Of a DNA stretch of 64,000 bases, positions 22,117-35,800 are shown piece after piece (the first letter of the stretch is position 1; every line of letters begins with the position of its first letter). Below the pieces are notes generated by a model, which ran no database searches, was not told where the DNA came from, and saw only the letters and a list, made by a program, of their open reading frames with translations. This DNA is from Russula earlei (lineage: Eukaryota; Basidiomycota; Agaricomycetes; Russulales; Russulaceae): the NCBI GenBank assembly GCA_025769875.1, contig JAGFNK010000100.1:62001-126000 (forward strand), in the 5' to 3' direction. The position numbers were made by a program, and so were the translations under genes.

Positions 22117-23032
22117 CTATGGTAAAAACGTGACGGTCATGTTCCACCCTTTCTTGAGCTGGAAACCATCCAGCATCTGTCTTGCAGCGGCGGCGAGCTG
22201 CGCATTCTCAAACACGACTTCTGCTGTCTTGACTTTTTCTCCAGTTGCATTCGGTTTTGTTGAGGGCTTGACTTGTGCCGTCTGAAAACCCCGGTACCTA
22301 AGAGGTTGATAGAAATGAGCTGTGAAGTGGGCCAGATCATCAGTACGCACTGTTGGAATAATACCGCCAGGACGCCATTTGTGACCTCCTGCGGGAGATT
22401 AGAACATTGCAATTTGTTCGAGGGCTGCACTTGGGCTAATCGGACAGTCGAACACGATGTGAGGACTTTCAATTGGGTGGGGTAGAAGAAAATCCATGAC
22501 GTACCTATTCGAAGCAGCTGGTGCAGGGGCCCCCGCTCCATCGTCGTCGTCGTCGTCTTCAATGTCCATCTCGTCGTCGTCCTCATCTGCGACCTTCTCG
22601 CGCTTGGCACGCACATCAGAATCTTCTGATTCGCGTAAACGCTTCGCAGAAGAAGCGTGGGCAAAGTTTGGAGGGATGAAGTTAGGATCCTCACGGCGCA
22701 GAGTCGCATGTGATTTGCTCTTGGCATATGAGATACGCTGAAGCGAAGTTGGCGTGAGAAGACTGGGGAAATGGATTTTACGGACGGACCATGGGCTTAT
22801 TGTAGAATATCGTGCCATCGCAGGCACGCAGAGCAGCCGTGGCAGAGGCGAGGTCTGTAAAGACGAGGAAGGCTTGGCCTCTCATTTTCGGGGTTTTTGT
22901 GGCCACGACATCGATAAGCTTTCCATAGGTGGTGAAGAGGGCGTAGAGCTGAGAGCGAATTTCTTCCTTGTTTATCTTGTCATTAAGATTATTGATATAA
23001 AGCGTTGTGTTGGGTTGTATGCTATCGGCCAT
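22117..23032 (-). CDS. U1A/U2B''-type snRNP protein with two RRMs
   Basis: Spliceosomal RNA-binding protein of the U1A/U2B''/Mud1 family. RRM1 starts MADSIQPNTTLYINNLNDKI (RNP2 LYINNL) and has RNP1 MRGQAFLVF. After an intron (GTCCGT...TTCAG) comes RISYAKSKSH, the usual end of RRM1. A basic/acidic linker with a D-rich run and GAGAPAPAA follows. RRM2 includes NKLQCSNLPQEVTNGVLAVL, then an intron and YRGFQTAQVKPS, FENAQLAAAARQML and WNMTVTFLP at the C-terminus. The splice joint after the linker is not resolved by eye. The gene is divergent from ceramide synthase. Confidence 0.83.
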
Positions 23033-23376
23033 GGTGGAGAGCAACGGGGCCACGTTCGATCGGAAAATAAATATCGGTGTTTCCCACGAACGTTCCAAGG
23101 GTCGTACCACACCATCAGCCGAAAAAAACTTAGCAGACGTGTTTATTTAAATTCGTTCGTTCCATCTCACCTCCCTCAGAGTCCGACGCCTACCACAGGC
23201 ATCACGTTCAGGTTACATCACTCTGTCAGTCTCTGCACCCTCTTTTCTCTCTTCGCTTCTAACCATACATTGGCCCCTACTTATTCACAGTGTCCTTCGT
23301 TTAACGATCCCATCACCCAGTCTTCTAGACTGTTCATGACCATTGACACGTCGGCGGACCCTTCAAAGACAATTTC

Positions 23377-24702
23377 ATGGACCATTTTTTCGACCGTAGC
23401 CGACTCCCATCCTTCCTCATTCCCTTTGTCTCCCTCTCCTACTCTGTCGATCCTCCCCCGAACCTAGACTCGTTTCCCGACTCTTCCTACTATGATATCG
23501 GCTATCTCGATGTCTGTCTCATCGTGACGCTCATAGCTATCATGGCTATCCTCCGTGACGCCATTCGCGTGCTCGTCCTTGAGCCATTTGCAAATTGGAA
23601 ACTCACACGCCACTGGCGTCGTCGCCAAGCTCTCAAATCGGGTAGTGCAACTCCAGATTCAAAAGCGAGCAGTCTAGCCAGCATCAACAAAGGAAACATC
23701 AATAGTCCCGTTATCACCACCAGCAGTGTAGAGACGGCTATGGCCAACCGTCCCGCTGAGCGCTCAGCAGAGGCTCGACGTATTCGTCATGCTGTCCTTC
23801 GATTTGCAGAGCAAGGATGGCAGGCAATATACTACATATGGCAGTGGTCGCTGGGAATCGTACGTGTTCATTATCATCTCGCTGCGGCAATTTCCATCCT
23901 TATCCCATGCGCTACAGTATATTCACTATTACCTTCCCTCGGATCTTTGGACGGGATATCCCCACAATCCTCTTGCCGGCATTGTCAAGCTGTATTATCT
24001 TATGCAGATATCTCTCTACGTTCATCTTGTCCTTCTTCTCAACGCTGAAGCTCCGCGAAAGGACCACTGGCAGATGATGACTCACCATGTCGTAACTATC
24101 ATACTGATAGTTGCCAGTTATGCGTACAATTTTACGCGCGTTGGGTGCTTAGTCATGGTGATTATGGACTGGTGTGATATTTTCCTACCGGTAGCTGCCT
24201 CCCTTACTCTTCCCGTCCTGTGGGTGTACTAATACATCATTCAAAGCTCGCAAAGATGTTGCGATACCTTTCATATCAGACCGCTTGCGATGTAACGTTT
24301 GTCTTCTGGCTAGTCTCCTGGCTTGTGACGCGACATGTGCTGTTCTGTATGGTCATCGCATCTGTCTATTGGGAAGCTCCAAAGCATATCGAGTTTGGTT
24401 GGTGGCCGGAGCGTGGATACTGGTACACGGCGGATGTGCATAAAGTCTTCGTTTCGCTCCTCGTTATCTTAGAGGTGAGCTTTGTCCTTTACGATGCATG
24501 GCGCAACTAATCATGTATTTGTTAGGTCATCCAAAGTATCTGGTCATACCTGATCTTTGGCGTGGCCTATCGTGTTCTAAAGGGCCAGGGAACCGAGGAC
24601 CCGCGGAGCGACGATGAAGGGTAAGTTTTTTTGCCATACCGGAGCCGTCTTGCTGACAATGCTGGTAAAAGCGAGGATGAGGAAATCAAAAAGGACCGCT
24701 AA
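23377..24702 (+). CDS. Ceramide synthase (LAG1/LAC1 family, TLC domain)
   Basis: ER multi-pass enzyme that N-acylates sphingoid bases with acyl-CoA. Exon 1 includes the membrane span YLDVCLIVTLIAIMAIL and a basic loop. After introns come YIHYYLPSDLWTGYPHNP and the Lag1p motif: KDHWQMMTHHVVTIILIVAS, NFTRVGCLVMVIMDWCDIFL, and LAKMLRYL, joined across an intron that restores the LPLAK sequence. The catalytic HH and the DxxD acidic residues are present. Further spans (FVFWLVSWLVTRHVLFCMV and SIWSYLIFGVAYRVL) lead to an acidic tail ending EIKKDR, where a terminal KKxx-like motif suggests ER retention. The ATG at 23377 is the first in frame; an upstream exon is possible. Confidence 0.88.
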
Positions 24703-25403
24703 GGGCAGGAACCTGGCTGGTTTGATACCAGAATAGATGAATTATCTAATGCTCACAACGCTGTATATCGAGATCCTTACTTACCTTACTCGGCTTGTCC
24801 GGTGCATATTGTATGTCCGGCCTCAGTCGCAATCCCATTACTGGCGGGTAACAAACACGATCATTCCCTCAATGTAGTCACTTGACAAGCTCGTTTCTAT
24901 TTGGCCTGCTCACCTGCTACCCGTCCTCCCACCAGGTATTATCTGGCTGACCAGATCGCTATACACGCTGAACCTGTCTTCTCTTGTGCTCTGCATCGCA
25001 GCCCTGAGATGACATAACCACTTAGTCAATATCGCACTCCCCATCGCACAACGCTACCTCGTGGGGATCATTCTCGCGTAAGTTAGCTGTATGCCGAGTC
25101 CAAGAAACGTAACCTCCTTGAAAGGAGGTGGCCCTGTAGACTCAGATACAGTAACTATCCAAATGTTCTAGCACTTGTCAGGTCGCTATAATTATGACAT
25201 TTCATTTTTTTGGACCAGAGGTACTGTTTTGCGTTGAAGATATCTAGTTCTTCGTGGTTTTATTTATAGTTATGCCATCTATAAGGGTTATCCACTTATT
25301 GATCTCTTGCTTCGGTATAATAACCATAATAATAATTGGGTCCGCCTGGTTCTCACTTCGTCGTTGTCCTCGAAAGGACGATTCACCTTCACCCACCCGA
25401 GCT
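24703..25403. other. Intergenic, no gene seen
   Basis: 3' flank of ceramide synthase and 5' flank of the cyclophilin gene. AT-rich towards 25,200-25,340. No recognisable coding sequence. Confidence 0.45.
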
Positions 25404-26979
25404 ATGTCTGTACTCTTGGAAACATCCCTTGGTGACATAGTCATCGACCTTGAGGTCGAAGCATGTCCGAAAGCTTGCGAGAATTTTCTCAAACTGTGCA
25501 AGATATATTATTACAACCTTAATGCTTTCTTCAATGGTTTGTTTCGTCCAACTTCTCACCATTGATGGTACCTAACTTGCGTTTCAGTCTCGAAAGACTT
25601 CCTTGCCCAAGCCGGTGACCCAACCGCGACTGGTACAGGTGGCGAATCTTTCTGGTCCCTCGTTGCTTCCCAGACTGGGAGAGGGGACGCACAACGCTAC
25701 TTCGTACCAGAATTCGTGCCTCGACTGAAGCACGCTGAGAAAGGCACCGTTTCTATGGCCGTAGCGCCTACTGTGGAAGACCAATCTTCGGGTGGTTGCG
25801 GCAGCCAATTCTTCATTACGCTCGCGGATGGTATTGAGTACCTCGACGGGAAGCACGCGGTCTTTGGCCATGTGGTGGAGGGTCTCGATACCTTGGACAG
25901 GATAAATGAGGTATTCGTAGATCAAGATGGGAGACCGTTCAAGGACATTCGGATACGACACGTTGTTGTACTTGGCACGTACTGACATTACTCGGATTGA
26001 GGTTGTTCACTGACATCTGTCACAGAGGACCCGTTTCCCGATCACCCGGATCTCATTGTCCCGGATGCGCCCCCCACACGCCCCCAAGACAACTCAACAC
26101 GGATTGCCGAAGATGAGGACCCTCTTGAAGAGCTACCTGAGGAAGAAGCCGAGCAGCAGCGTCGCAAGCAGGCGGCTGCTGCCTCGGCACTGACGCTGGA
26201 GATGGTGGGCGACCTGCCATTCGCAAACGTACGACCGCCGGAGAACGTTCTCTTCGTATGCAAGCTCAACCCCGTAACGCGGGATGAAGATCTTGAGCTC
26301 ATTTTCTCGCGTTTTGGCCCCATCATGAGTTGTCAGGTTATCCGGGACAAGAAAACAGGCGATTCGCTACAGTACGCGTTCATTGAGTTTGATAAGCGCG
26401 AGGACGCCGAACAGGTTTGTGGTGCTTTTCTTATTGTTTCTTTGGCGGTCGACGTATACGTATCTAAACAGGCTTACTTCAAAATGCAAAACGTTCTCGT
26501 GGACGATCGTCGTATATGGGTTGACTTGTACGTGCAGCAGTCACTCTCACAAAGCTTTATTTGTTGATTGATTCGATCCCCCTCCTGATAGCTCACAATC
26601 GGTCGCACGTCTAAACAAAGGCTGGTCAAACAATCCTGTAAGGGAGAGCCAAGCAAGGAGCCGTGGAAATGCCCGGGCTGCTGGTGGCGATGGTTTCGGC
26701 GGTCGTGATGATCTTGAAGCAACTCGGAGGTACAGAGACGCCGGGGGCGGCGTTCGGAGCCCGTCATACCGCATGGTTTTCGACCTACAGGATGACAGGG
26801 ATTCATACCGCGATCGCGACGAACGTGGGCCCCGTAAACGTTCAAGGTCAAGGTCAAGATCGCCTCGCGAACGACGAGGGAGGAGGCGAAGCCAAAGCAG
26901 GGGCGAGGACCGGAGGAGGAGAGTCCCAAATAGCGATCGTGACCGTGACCGTGACACGTTTCGTGACAGGCGTCGTTAA
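25404..26979 (+). CDS. PPIL4-type cyclophilin with RRM and RS tail
   Basis: Nuclear peptidyl-prolyl isomerase of the PPIL4/Cyp6/Rct1 class, linked to splicing and RNA polymerase II CTD function. The start [20 protein letters not shown] is the family N-terminus. The cyclophilin domain runs through [37 protein letters not shown] and [12 protein letters not shown]. After DPFPDHPDL and an acidic linker, the RRM has [17 protein letters not shown] (RNP2) and [10 protein letters not shown] (RNP1), ending RRIWVDFSQSVARL. The last exon is RS/RD-rich ([16 protein letters not shown]) to the stop at 26979. Introns interrupt each domain and all joints keep frame. The gene appears intact. Confidence 0.9.
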
Positions 26980-27226
26980 GCCACCACGCCTGACAATCAG
27001 GATACCTGTGTGCGAACTCTTGCCTCAGGGATGCCTGATCGCCCTGACTAATTGTTTTAGGTTTGCTACCGCCCACAGCTTAGTATGACGGTTGATACGG
27101 GAATGCAGTGTTGTATTACTGTGGTACCATTCCCGAGTCACCCATTCGTCCGATCTGGACCATCAGGCCTGATCGAAACGTACTAAAGCACCTTGGTCAA
27201 GGTGGTCATCGACATCTTTGCCCATC

Positions 27227-28066
27227 ATGATTTTCTCCTCTCCCTCTTCAGACCCCATCTTCAACGCGCCTGATGCAGACATTATCCTTCGTTCAGATGA
27301 CGCGCGCCCAGTAGACTTCAGGGTCCACCGGTGTATTCTTCTCGCCGGGTCTCCTTTCTTTCAAACCATGTTTTCGCTTCCGCAACCCAAGTGCACAGCG
27401 GACGACCGCATCCCTGCCCTGGATCTTGCAGAACCCTCTGCCGTTCTTGATCCGCTCCTCCGCTTCCTCTATCCTGTGCCAGACCCAGAGGTTACAACCC
27501 TCGACGCACTGGTCCCTCTGATGTGTACTGCAACAAAGTATGATATGGCGGGGGTGGTGGACCGGCTCCGCGTGTTGCTCGTCTCACCAGCGTTCCTCGA
27601 GACAGCGCCCGTGCGGGTGTTTGCGATTGCGTCGCGTTTCGATCTAGAGGAAGAGGCAAAGATAGCGTCGAAACACACGCTGCGCGTACGCGTGCTGGAC
27701 GTACCGCTCTGCGACGACCTGCGGCACATCTCCGCATTTTCTTACCACCGCCTGCTTGATCTGCACCGACGGCGCGCAGACGCAGCACGCCAAGCGCTGT
27801 GCGCGCCCGAGGAGCTGCGATGCATGCAGTGCAATGGATCGCAGTACAACGCCGTCGCGCCACCAAAATGGTGGGCCGAGTTTGTCGCGCGCGCCGGAGA
27901 AGAGCTCCGGAGCCGGCCGACGACGGAAACCATCTTTTCGCTCAAGTTCCTGATGCAGTCTGCGCACGCTTCTGGCTGCCCCCGGTGCGCCGGTAGCATA
28001 CTCGAATCATTTGTGTTCCTAGACGCTTTGAAGGCGAAGATTGACGCTCTGCCGTCGACGATATGA
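27227..28066 (+). CDS. BTB/POZ domain protein
   Basis: Single-exon gene of about 280 residues. Residues about 10-110 form a BTB fold typical of expanded basidiomycete families: DADIILRSDD, FRVHRCILLAGSPFFQTMFS and FLYPVPDPEV, then a helical BACK-like part (KYDMAGVVDRLRVLL, VFAIASRFDLEEEAKIASKH). The C-terminal third holds two CxxC-like pairs (CMQCN, CPRCAGS) that may bind metal. Such proteins may act as substrate adaptors for Cullin-3 ligases; here that is inference only. The start is the first ATG inside the frame (27227). Confidence 0.8.
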   Translation: MIFSSPSSDPIFNAPDADIILRSDDARPVDFRVHRCILLAGSPFFQTMFSLPQPKCTADDRIPALDLAEPSAVLDPLLRFLYPVPDPEVTTLDALVPLMCTATKYDMAGVVDRLRVLLVSPAFLETAPVRVFAIASRFDLEEEAKIASKHTLRVRVLDVPLCDDLRHISAFSYHRLLDLHRRRADAARQALCAPEELRCMQCNGSQYNAVAPPKWWAEFVARAGEELRSRPTTETIFSLKFLMQSAHASGCPRCAGSILESFVFLDALKAKIDALPSTI

Positions 28067-28374
28067 TTGTCATCTGTTTTAATGCTATACCCCACGCGCA
28101 CGATGCATTATGTTATTTCTTTTTGCTTAGTCCTCCCTCGCCCCTTGTGGTCCCTTATTGCACGACGCAAGTACGGGCGACAGTTTACGAGTAGCTTCCA
28201 TAGTCGATACGCTATCGCCTTTCTATGCTACGTCCTAGCCTACAGTAAATTTAAGGTAATAAAGGAGATAATGACATCATCAGAGAGATATCCCGCAGAA
28301 GTCTCGACGCTCGACGGACGGAACTTGATTGCAAGTCAATTTTCCGTGAACGTTACTTTCGTGTCTCTACCACA

Positions 28375-30611
<2,237 letters not shown>

Positions 30612-30754
30612 ATTGGGGAGAGCGGAAGTAAACAAAGGTGTCTGAGGGTCTGCGAGGCTGCATCCTGTAGTATCGTGTCAAGTCAAAGGCTGCGAGACGG
30701 CCCGCGATGTCCGTGATCCGACGTCGCTGATTTTCGTCCCTCTGTCTGGGGATC

Positions 30755-32126
30755 ATGTCAAGGTCAGTTCAGGTGATTCGTACATCTTATATTCCTCTGT
30801 CATGGAACACGAGAAGTTATAATGCCGACCACTGTGCAAGCTCCAAGCTCTTCGCTGATGCAGAGCTCGAGAAACGGGTGGATCAGGAAGATGCCGCCTC
30901 GCCACGCCTCGCTATTGTCCCAGGAACGGCATCGGAGCACCCGAACTGGACAGGCGATGAAAGCATGGAGAATGCTGTGCTCCGCATGCTTGTGGACAAG
31001 TACAAACCGCTTCGCACCGGAACAATCCAGACTGCTGAGGAAAAGGTGCGACACGCGCCGCCACAGGGGATATTGGAGGTAGAACAGCCAGCAATATCAT
31101 CGACCGAAAAGCCTACTACCGGTTCACCCCTTTCTGATCTCCACGTTCATCGAGCCTTTCCTGTTGCTGGCTCTGCGTCTCCGTCCAAAGGCTCCGTGCA
31201 GAGCGCCCCTCAAGCTGGGCAAGCGGGTGACGACCGTGCGCGTCGGAGAGAACGCGATGCGAAGAAGCGGTCGGAAATTGCGGGACGGCTCACCCGGGCG
31301 AAGGAGTCCACGCTGGATTATCGGCTCGGCATCCGCAAGAGCGTAGATGGCGGCGTTCAGGCACGTCCGAACCCTGTGAGCGCGAAGGGTTGGACGGGAC
31401 TCGTCGAGGAGCGCATCGAGGTGAGTCCTAAGCGTTGCGCTCCGTCCAGCGGTGGTGAATCCAGACCTCTCCCCCGAATTTCCACCCAGCGGGCCCGGCT
31501 GCAAGGGCAGTTCCTCGCCATCAAGGGCCGCGGGAAGCCCCTCGAGAGGGAGGACAACCCGTTCATCGCTCGCGAGGAGTTTCTCATGAACCGGATAGTG
31601 CAGCGTCAGGGCGCGGCGCCTCCATGGGTCGAGGTCCAGGGCGAGCTTCGAAGCGGCGGTGGCCAGCTTCCGCGCGGCGTTGAAGGAGACGTGGGTGCGC
31701 CGCGCCGTGCGTATGCTCACCCTCTCTGGCCGGTCGCCGCACGGAATGTCGCTGGCGGACGCGCGGGCGCTGAGAGACAGGGAGTGGGAGGCGCGCGAAA
31801 GGGCGTACCACGAGTCGGCGCTCCGGGAGCTCAACTCGCTCGTTCGCAAGTACAACGCGCTCGCGCCGTATGCCGTGCGCAGGGCCTATCACGTGCGGGA
31901 CGCCGAACTGGGGAGGGCGTACGAAGAGGGCGGCGAGGACGTCTTGCGGGATATCGAGGGACGGTCGCGCAGCTCTGGAGCCGAGAGATTCGGGCTGAGG
32001 AGGTGCTCGACTTCGGACGATGAAGGCGACGGGAGTGACTATCGGCGTGGGCGTACGGTCTCCGGGCGCCGTCCTGAGGCTCCGCGATCTCTTTTGGGAG
32101 TGGTTTGGGGTCGAAGATGGACCTGA
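30755..32126 (+). pseudogene. DnaJC28/DUF1992 gene, unit 1 copy with frameshift
   Basis: A putative mitochondrial-type N-terminus (MSRSVQVIRTSYIPLSW) precedes a variable region and the DUF1992 (DnaJ homologue C28) domain. The domain has WTGLVEERIE, an intron GTGAGT...CACCCAG, then RARLQGQFLAIKGRGKPLE, FIAREEFLMNRIVQRQGAAP and PWVEVQGEL. Right after EL one extra base (about 31647; compare 55050) shifts the frame, so the conserved C-terminus continued in the unit-2 copy (SFRAVLKQTWVRRA) is lost. The upstream half is unique to this locus, so this is probably the ancestral position of the gene. From 31,120 onward it belongs to the 9.4-kb duplicated unit. Confidence 0.7.
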
Positions 32127-32289
32127 CCGAGCGAATGTGTCCACTGTCATCTTCGACATTTTCCCCTGACCTGTGAACACTAATCGTATCCGAGACCGAC
32201 ATGGCTTCATGCAAAGCTAATCAGTATCTGGTTTGGTGGTTGGAAGCAAGCTCCTTGACTGAAATGTAATTTGGGAGGCCATTACAATG

Positions 32290-32847
32290 TCATTAGTACG
32301 GGTCGGAATCCGGTTTTAGAAACGCCTGTACAGACAGAATCTGATAATGAGAGGCCTTGACGTCAAAAGGTAGAAAGTAACGTACCATTTTTGCAGAATC
32401 ACAGACTTTACATAAGCATTGAATACACCGTGGACAGCGATCCAGGCATAGCGCAGGTTCTTCTGAATCATATCGACAGAATCGCCAGGTTGAGTTGAAA
32501 CACTCGCTGAAGTGGTTCACGAGCCTCCTCAATAGCCGCTTCAGTCGTTTCCTTGGGGACTTGGATAGATCGGATGTAGTTGAACCGCCAGCGGGAATCC
32601 TCCCTTACACGAAACGTCGTTACGCTATAGCGGCTACATTCTCTACAGTTCATAAGTGGGTTCGACAGACCACTAAAACCTTTTCCCTGTTGGATTCTGA
32701 TGGCGCCGGCGTGTCGGTCGCCGTGGGAGTACTCGTGCAAGGGGACTGGGAGCCTAGGAAGGGGGTATTAGTATTGCGTCCATCGCCCACTTGACCTCTG
32801 GCGCTCACCTTATCACCCCCAGCCTTTCCGCTCCCTAAGACCCACAT
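32290..32847 (-). pseudogene. 5' remnant of a Crinkler-like gene, unit 1
   Basis: Minus-strand DNA matching the 5' part of the gene at 44,218-47,240: the EAFLKPE exon start, the intron before it (readable as YFLPFDVKASHYQILS, so the intron itself is duplicated), a shortened QRVFQLN region and AAIEEAREPLQ. It continues upstream into sequence absent from the 44-47 kb copy (SVTTFRVREDS, TSTPTATDTPAPSESNR), probably the original first exons. Internal deletions and frame breaks leave no usable gene. It ends only a few bases from the NLR start codon, facing away from it. Confidence 0.65.
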
Positions 32848-32860
32848 CTGCCAACATCCT

Positions 32861-35800
32861 ATGCCGAGAAATCCTTTCTCTCGCTCTCATAAACATGCCG
32901 CAAAAGCCAAGGCGAAAGAGCCTGGCGCGAGTGCTTTCAATGCGTTCATCCTCTCTCTCTCGGTCCTCAAAGAGACTGCCAGTGCCATTCCACCTCCAGC
33001 AGGATCCATAATCAACGGAACTTTGGGTGGATTCCTTCAAGTTGTCGACATTCTCAAGGTCATCCGTCCCACCTCGATAAGCGAGAAACTATCTAACACT
33101 ATACTTCCAGACCGCCATCCAAAACGTCGACGACGTTAATCAACTAATCGATCGTGTGAACACTCTCGAGCGGTCCATTTTCAGGCCACTTAAAGGCAAA
33201 AAAGACATCCCAAACTCCACCATCGAACTTGTGAATGACTTTGCCAAGTAACTCCCTGCTTACCGTGCGTTTGCGACCATCCTAATTCTCTTTCTGTGTC
33301 AGATCTCTTTCAGCCATCGCGACAGTGCTGAAAAGTATTGCGGAGCGTAGCAAGGTCGCCCGAATTTTCAATAGCCGAGAAGATGCTGCAACGATCCAGA
33401 GTCAAGTCCAGGCGATCACAGTGGTCATCCAGAACTTTCTCGCAAGTTTCCCTCCTGGTCATGGATCTTTATCGGCGCTGATATCTCGCGAGTCCAGGTA
33501 GAAGCTGTCATGAGCGTAAGAATCGAGGTCTTCGTGGGTCACTCTCTGTCTCTGAAATGTGGGATCGGTCTCGTTAATCTGGATCATTCAGGAAAACGCC
33601 AATGCCATTCGAGCCGATATGGGTCTGGGTCGTGAAGAGGTCGCGGTATGTCTATCTTATCATGATCACTGTCTTCAATTGATGCGTTACCCAGGAAGCA
33701 TTCAAGGATCTCGGAGGTGAGCGAACTATCACAACGAGAAACAAAGTATTCATTGAGTTTAGTGCACGTTGATCCATCCAACTTCCCTCGAGCTCGTAGG
33801 GCACGCTTCAATTGTCGTGACGGGAGAAATAGGCGTGCATGTTTGGAGCACACACGAGAGGATCTGTTGCACACCATATATCGGTGGATTAAAGACTCGA
33901 CTGAGGCCATACGCGACCAAGGCACCATTACCGATCTGGACAATTGGCCATCTGAGGGTCAAGAGAGCTCGAACACAAGCCGGATCTTCTGGCTGTCCGG
34001 CGAAGCTGGAACAGGCAAATCGACAATCGCACAGAGCGTTGCTGAGTATTGTGATGACAAGAAATGGCTTGCAGCCAGTTTCTTCTTTTCAAATGACGAT
34101 GGGGAGCGAAACCATCCAAGGCTCGTATTCAGCACAATTGCTCACCAACTTGGCACGACGTTCCACCAACCTCTCATGTCTTTGATGCAAGAGGCCGTCA
34201 GAGTGGATCCGGACATTTGGTACTCTGATCCATCATTTCAATTGCGGAGGCTCGTCATTGAACCCATCCAAAAGGCGATCGCTGCGGGACAATTACTCCC
34301 CTCACCAGCTGTCGTCATATTGGATGCGCTTGATGAGTGCAAAGATGACCAGGTGACCTCATTGATCGTGCAGGTGCTTTCAGCGCACATCAATGACCTT
34401 CCGTTTTCCATCTTCCTCACGAGCCGACCGGAGCCAAAGCTCCATTTGCCACTCCTTCCCCTCCCTCTCCGACCGCATACACGTCTATTCTTCCATCATG
34501 AGATTTCAAAACCATCTGTCAATCATGATATTGAAACATTTCTAATCCATGAACTTACTCGTATTGGGTCTCTCAACGTAGGCCTCCTTACGTTTGATTG
34601 GTTCACAAAGGACGATGTCCGTGCGCTTGTTGGATTGTCGGATGGATTGTTCATCTTTGCTGCCACCGCAATCCGATTTATCGAAGATGCTGATGCCTAC
34701 AACCCAAGGGGTCAACTCCGTGAACTGGTTTCTGTTACAAGAGTCTCTGGGCAGGCAAAATCGTATCCCTACCAACACCTAGACGATCTTTACCTCAAGG
34801 TGTTGCGTAGCGCATTTCCGTCATCTTCCAGCACAAACACATTGGCCCGCTTGCGAATGACTCTTGGTTGCATTGTTCTGCTCGGTGATCCTCTCCCTGC
34901 AGTTTCAATATCAGCTTTGCTTTCCCATGATGCCAGTAACGAAGTCAGCATTACAAGCATTCTGCAGCGGTTGGGTTCCATCATGACCATTCCTTCAAAC
35001 ACCGGAACGGTGCGAATGATGCATGCATCCTTCCCGGATTTTATCGTCGATCCCCACCGTTGCACAGAGCCTGACTTTCTGATTGATACTTCACTGTACC
35101 ACAGCTGTCTCTCCATTGATTGTCTAAAGCAAATGAACTGCCTTGAACGGGATATATGCAAGATTAAAGACTTCTCAAAGTTAAATAGGGAGATCAGAGA
35201 TATTTCAGAAAGAATTGCACAACAAATTCCACCATCTATGCAATATGCCTGCCGTCATTGGGCCAATCATTTGGCATATTCACTGCCATCAGACAAGCTC
35301 TTTGACTTGTTGGAAACGTTCTGCTTCAGCCGGAGTTTGTATTGGATCGAAGCACTTAGTTTGATGGACTGCCTAGATGTGGCGGTTCCTGCACTGAGAC
35401 TTGCTCGAAATACTTTATTGGTGAGTTGTAACAAATATTCAATCTGGTGTGGACGACTTGATGACATGATGATAGACGTTTGCTGGTGTTCCAAGTGGGA
35501 TCGTTGATATGCTGTATGAACTTGAGCGGTTTGTACTTGCGTTCTTCGATCCCATTAGCATGGCAGCGCTGCATACGTACTTCTCGGCACTTCCATTCAC
35601 GCCACTAGAATCAAAAATTCGTAAACATTTCCGGCACGAACTGGGAAAGACCTTTTTGACTGTGGTGAATGGGATGGAAGATTCATGGAGTGCTAACGTA
35701 CGATCAACGGAAGGACACTCTTCGAAAGTCGTGTCTGTCGCGTTTTCTCAGGACGGAACACGGATAATCTCTGGGTCCGAGGATCACACGGTCCACTTCT

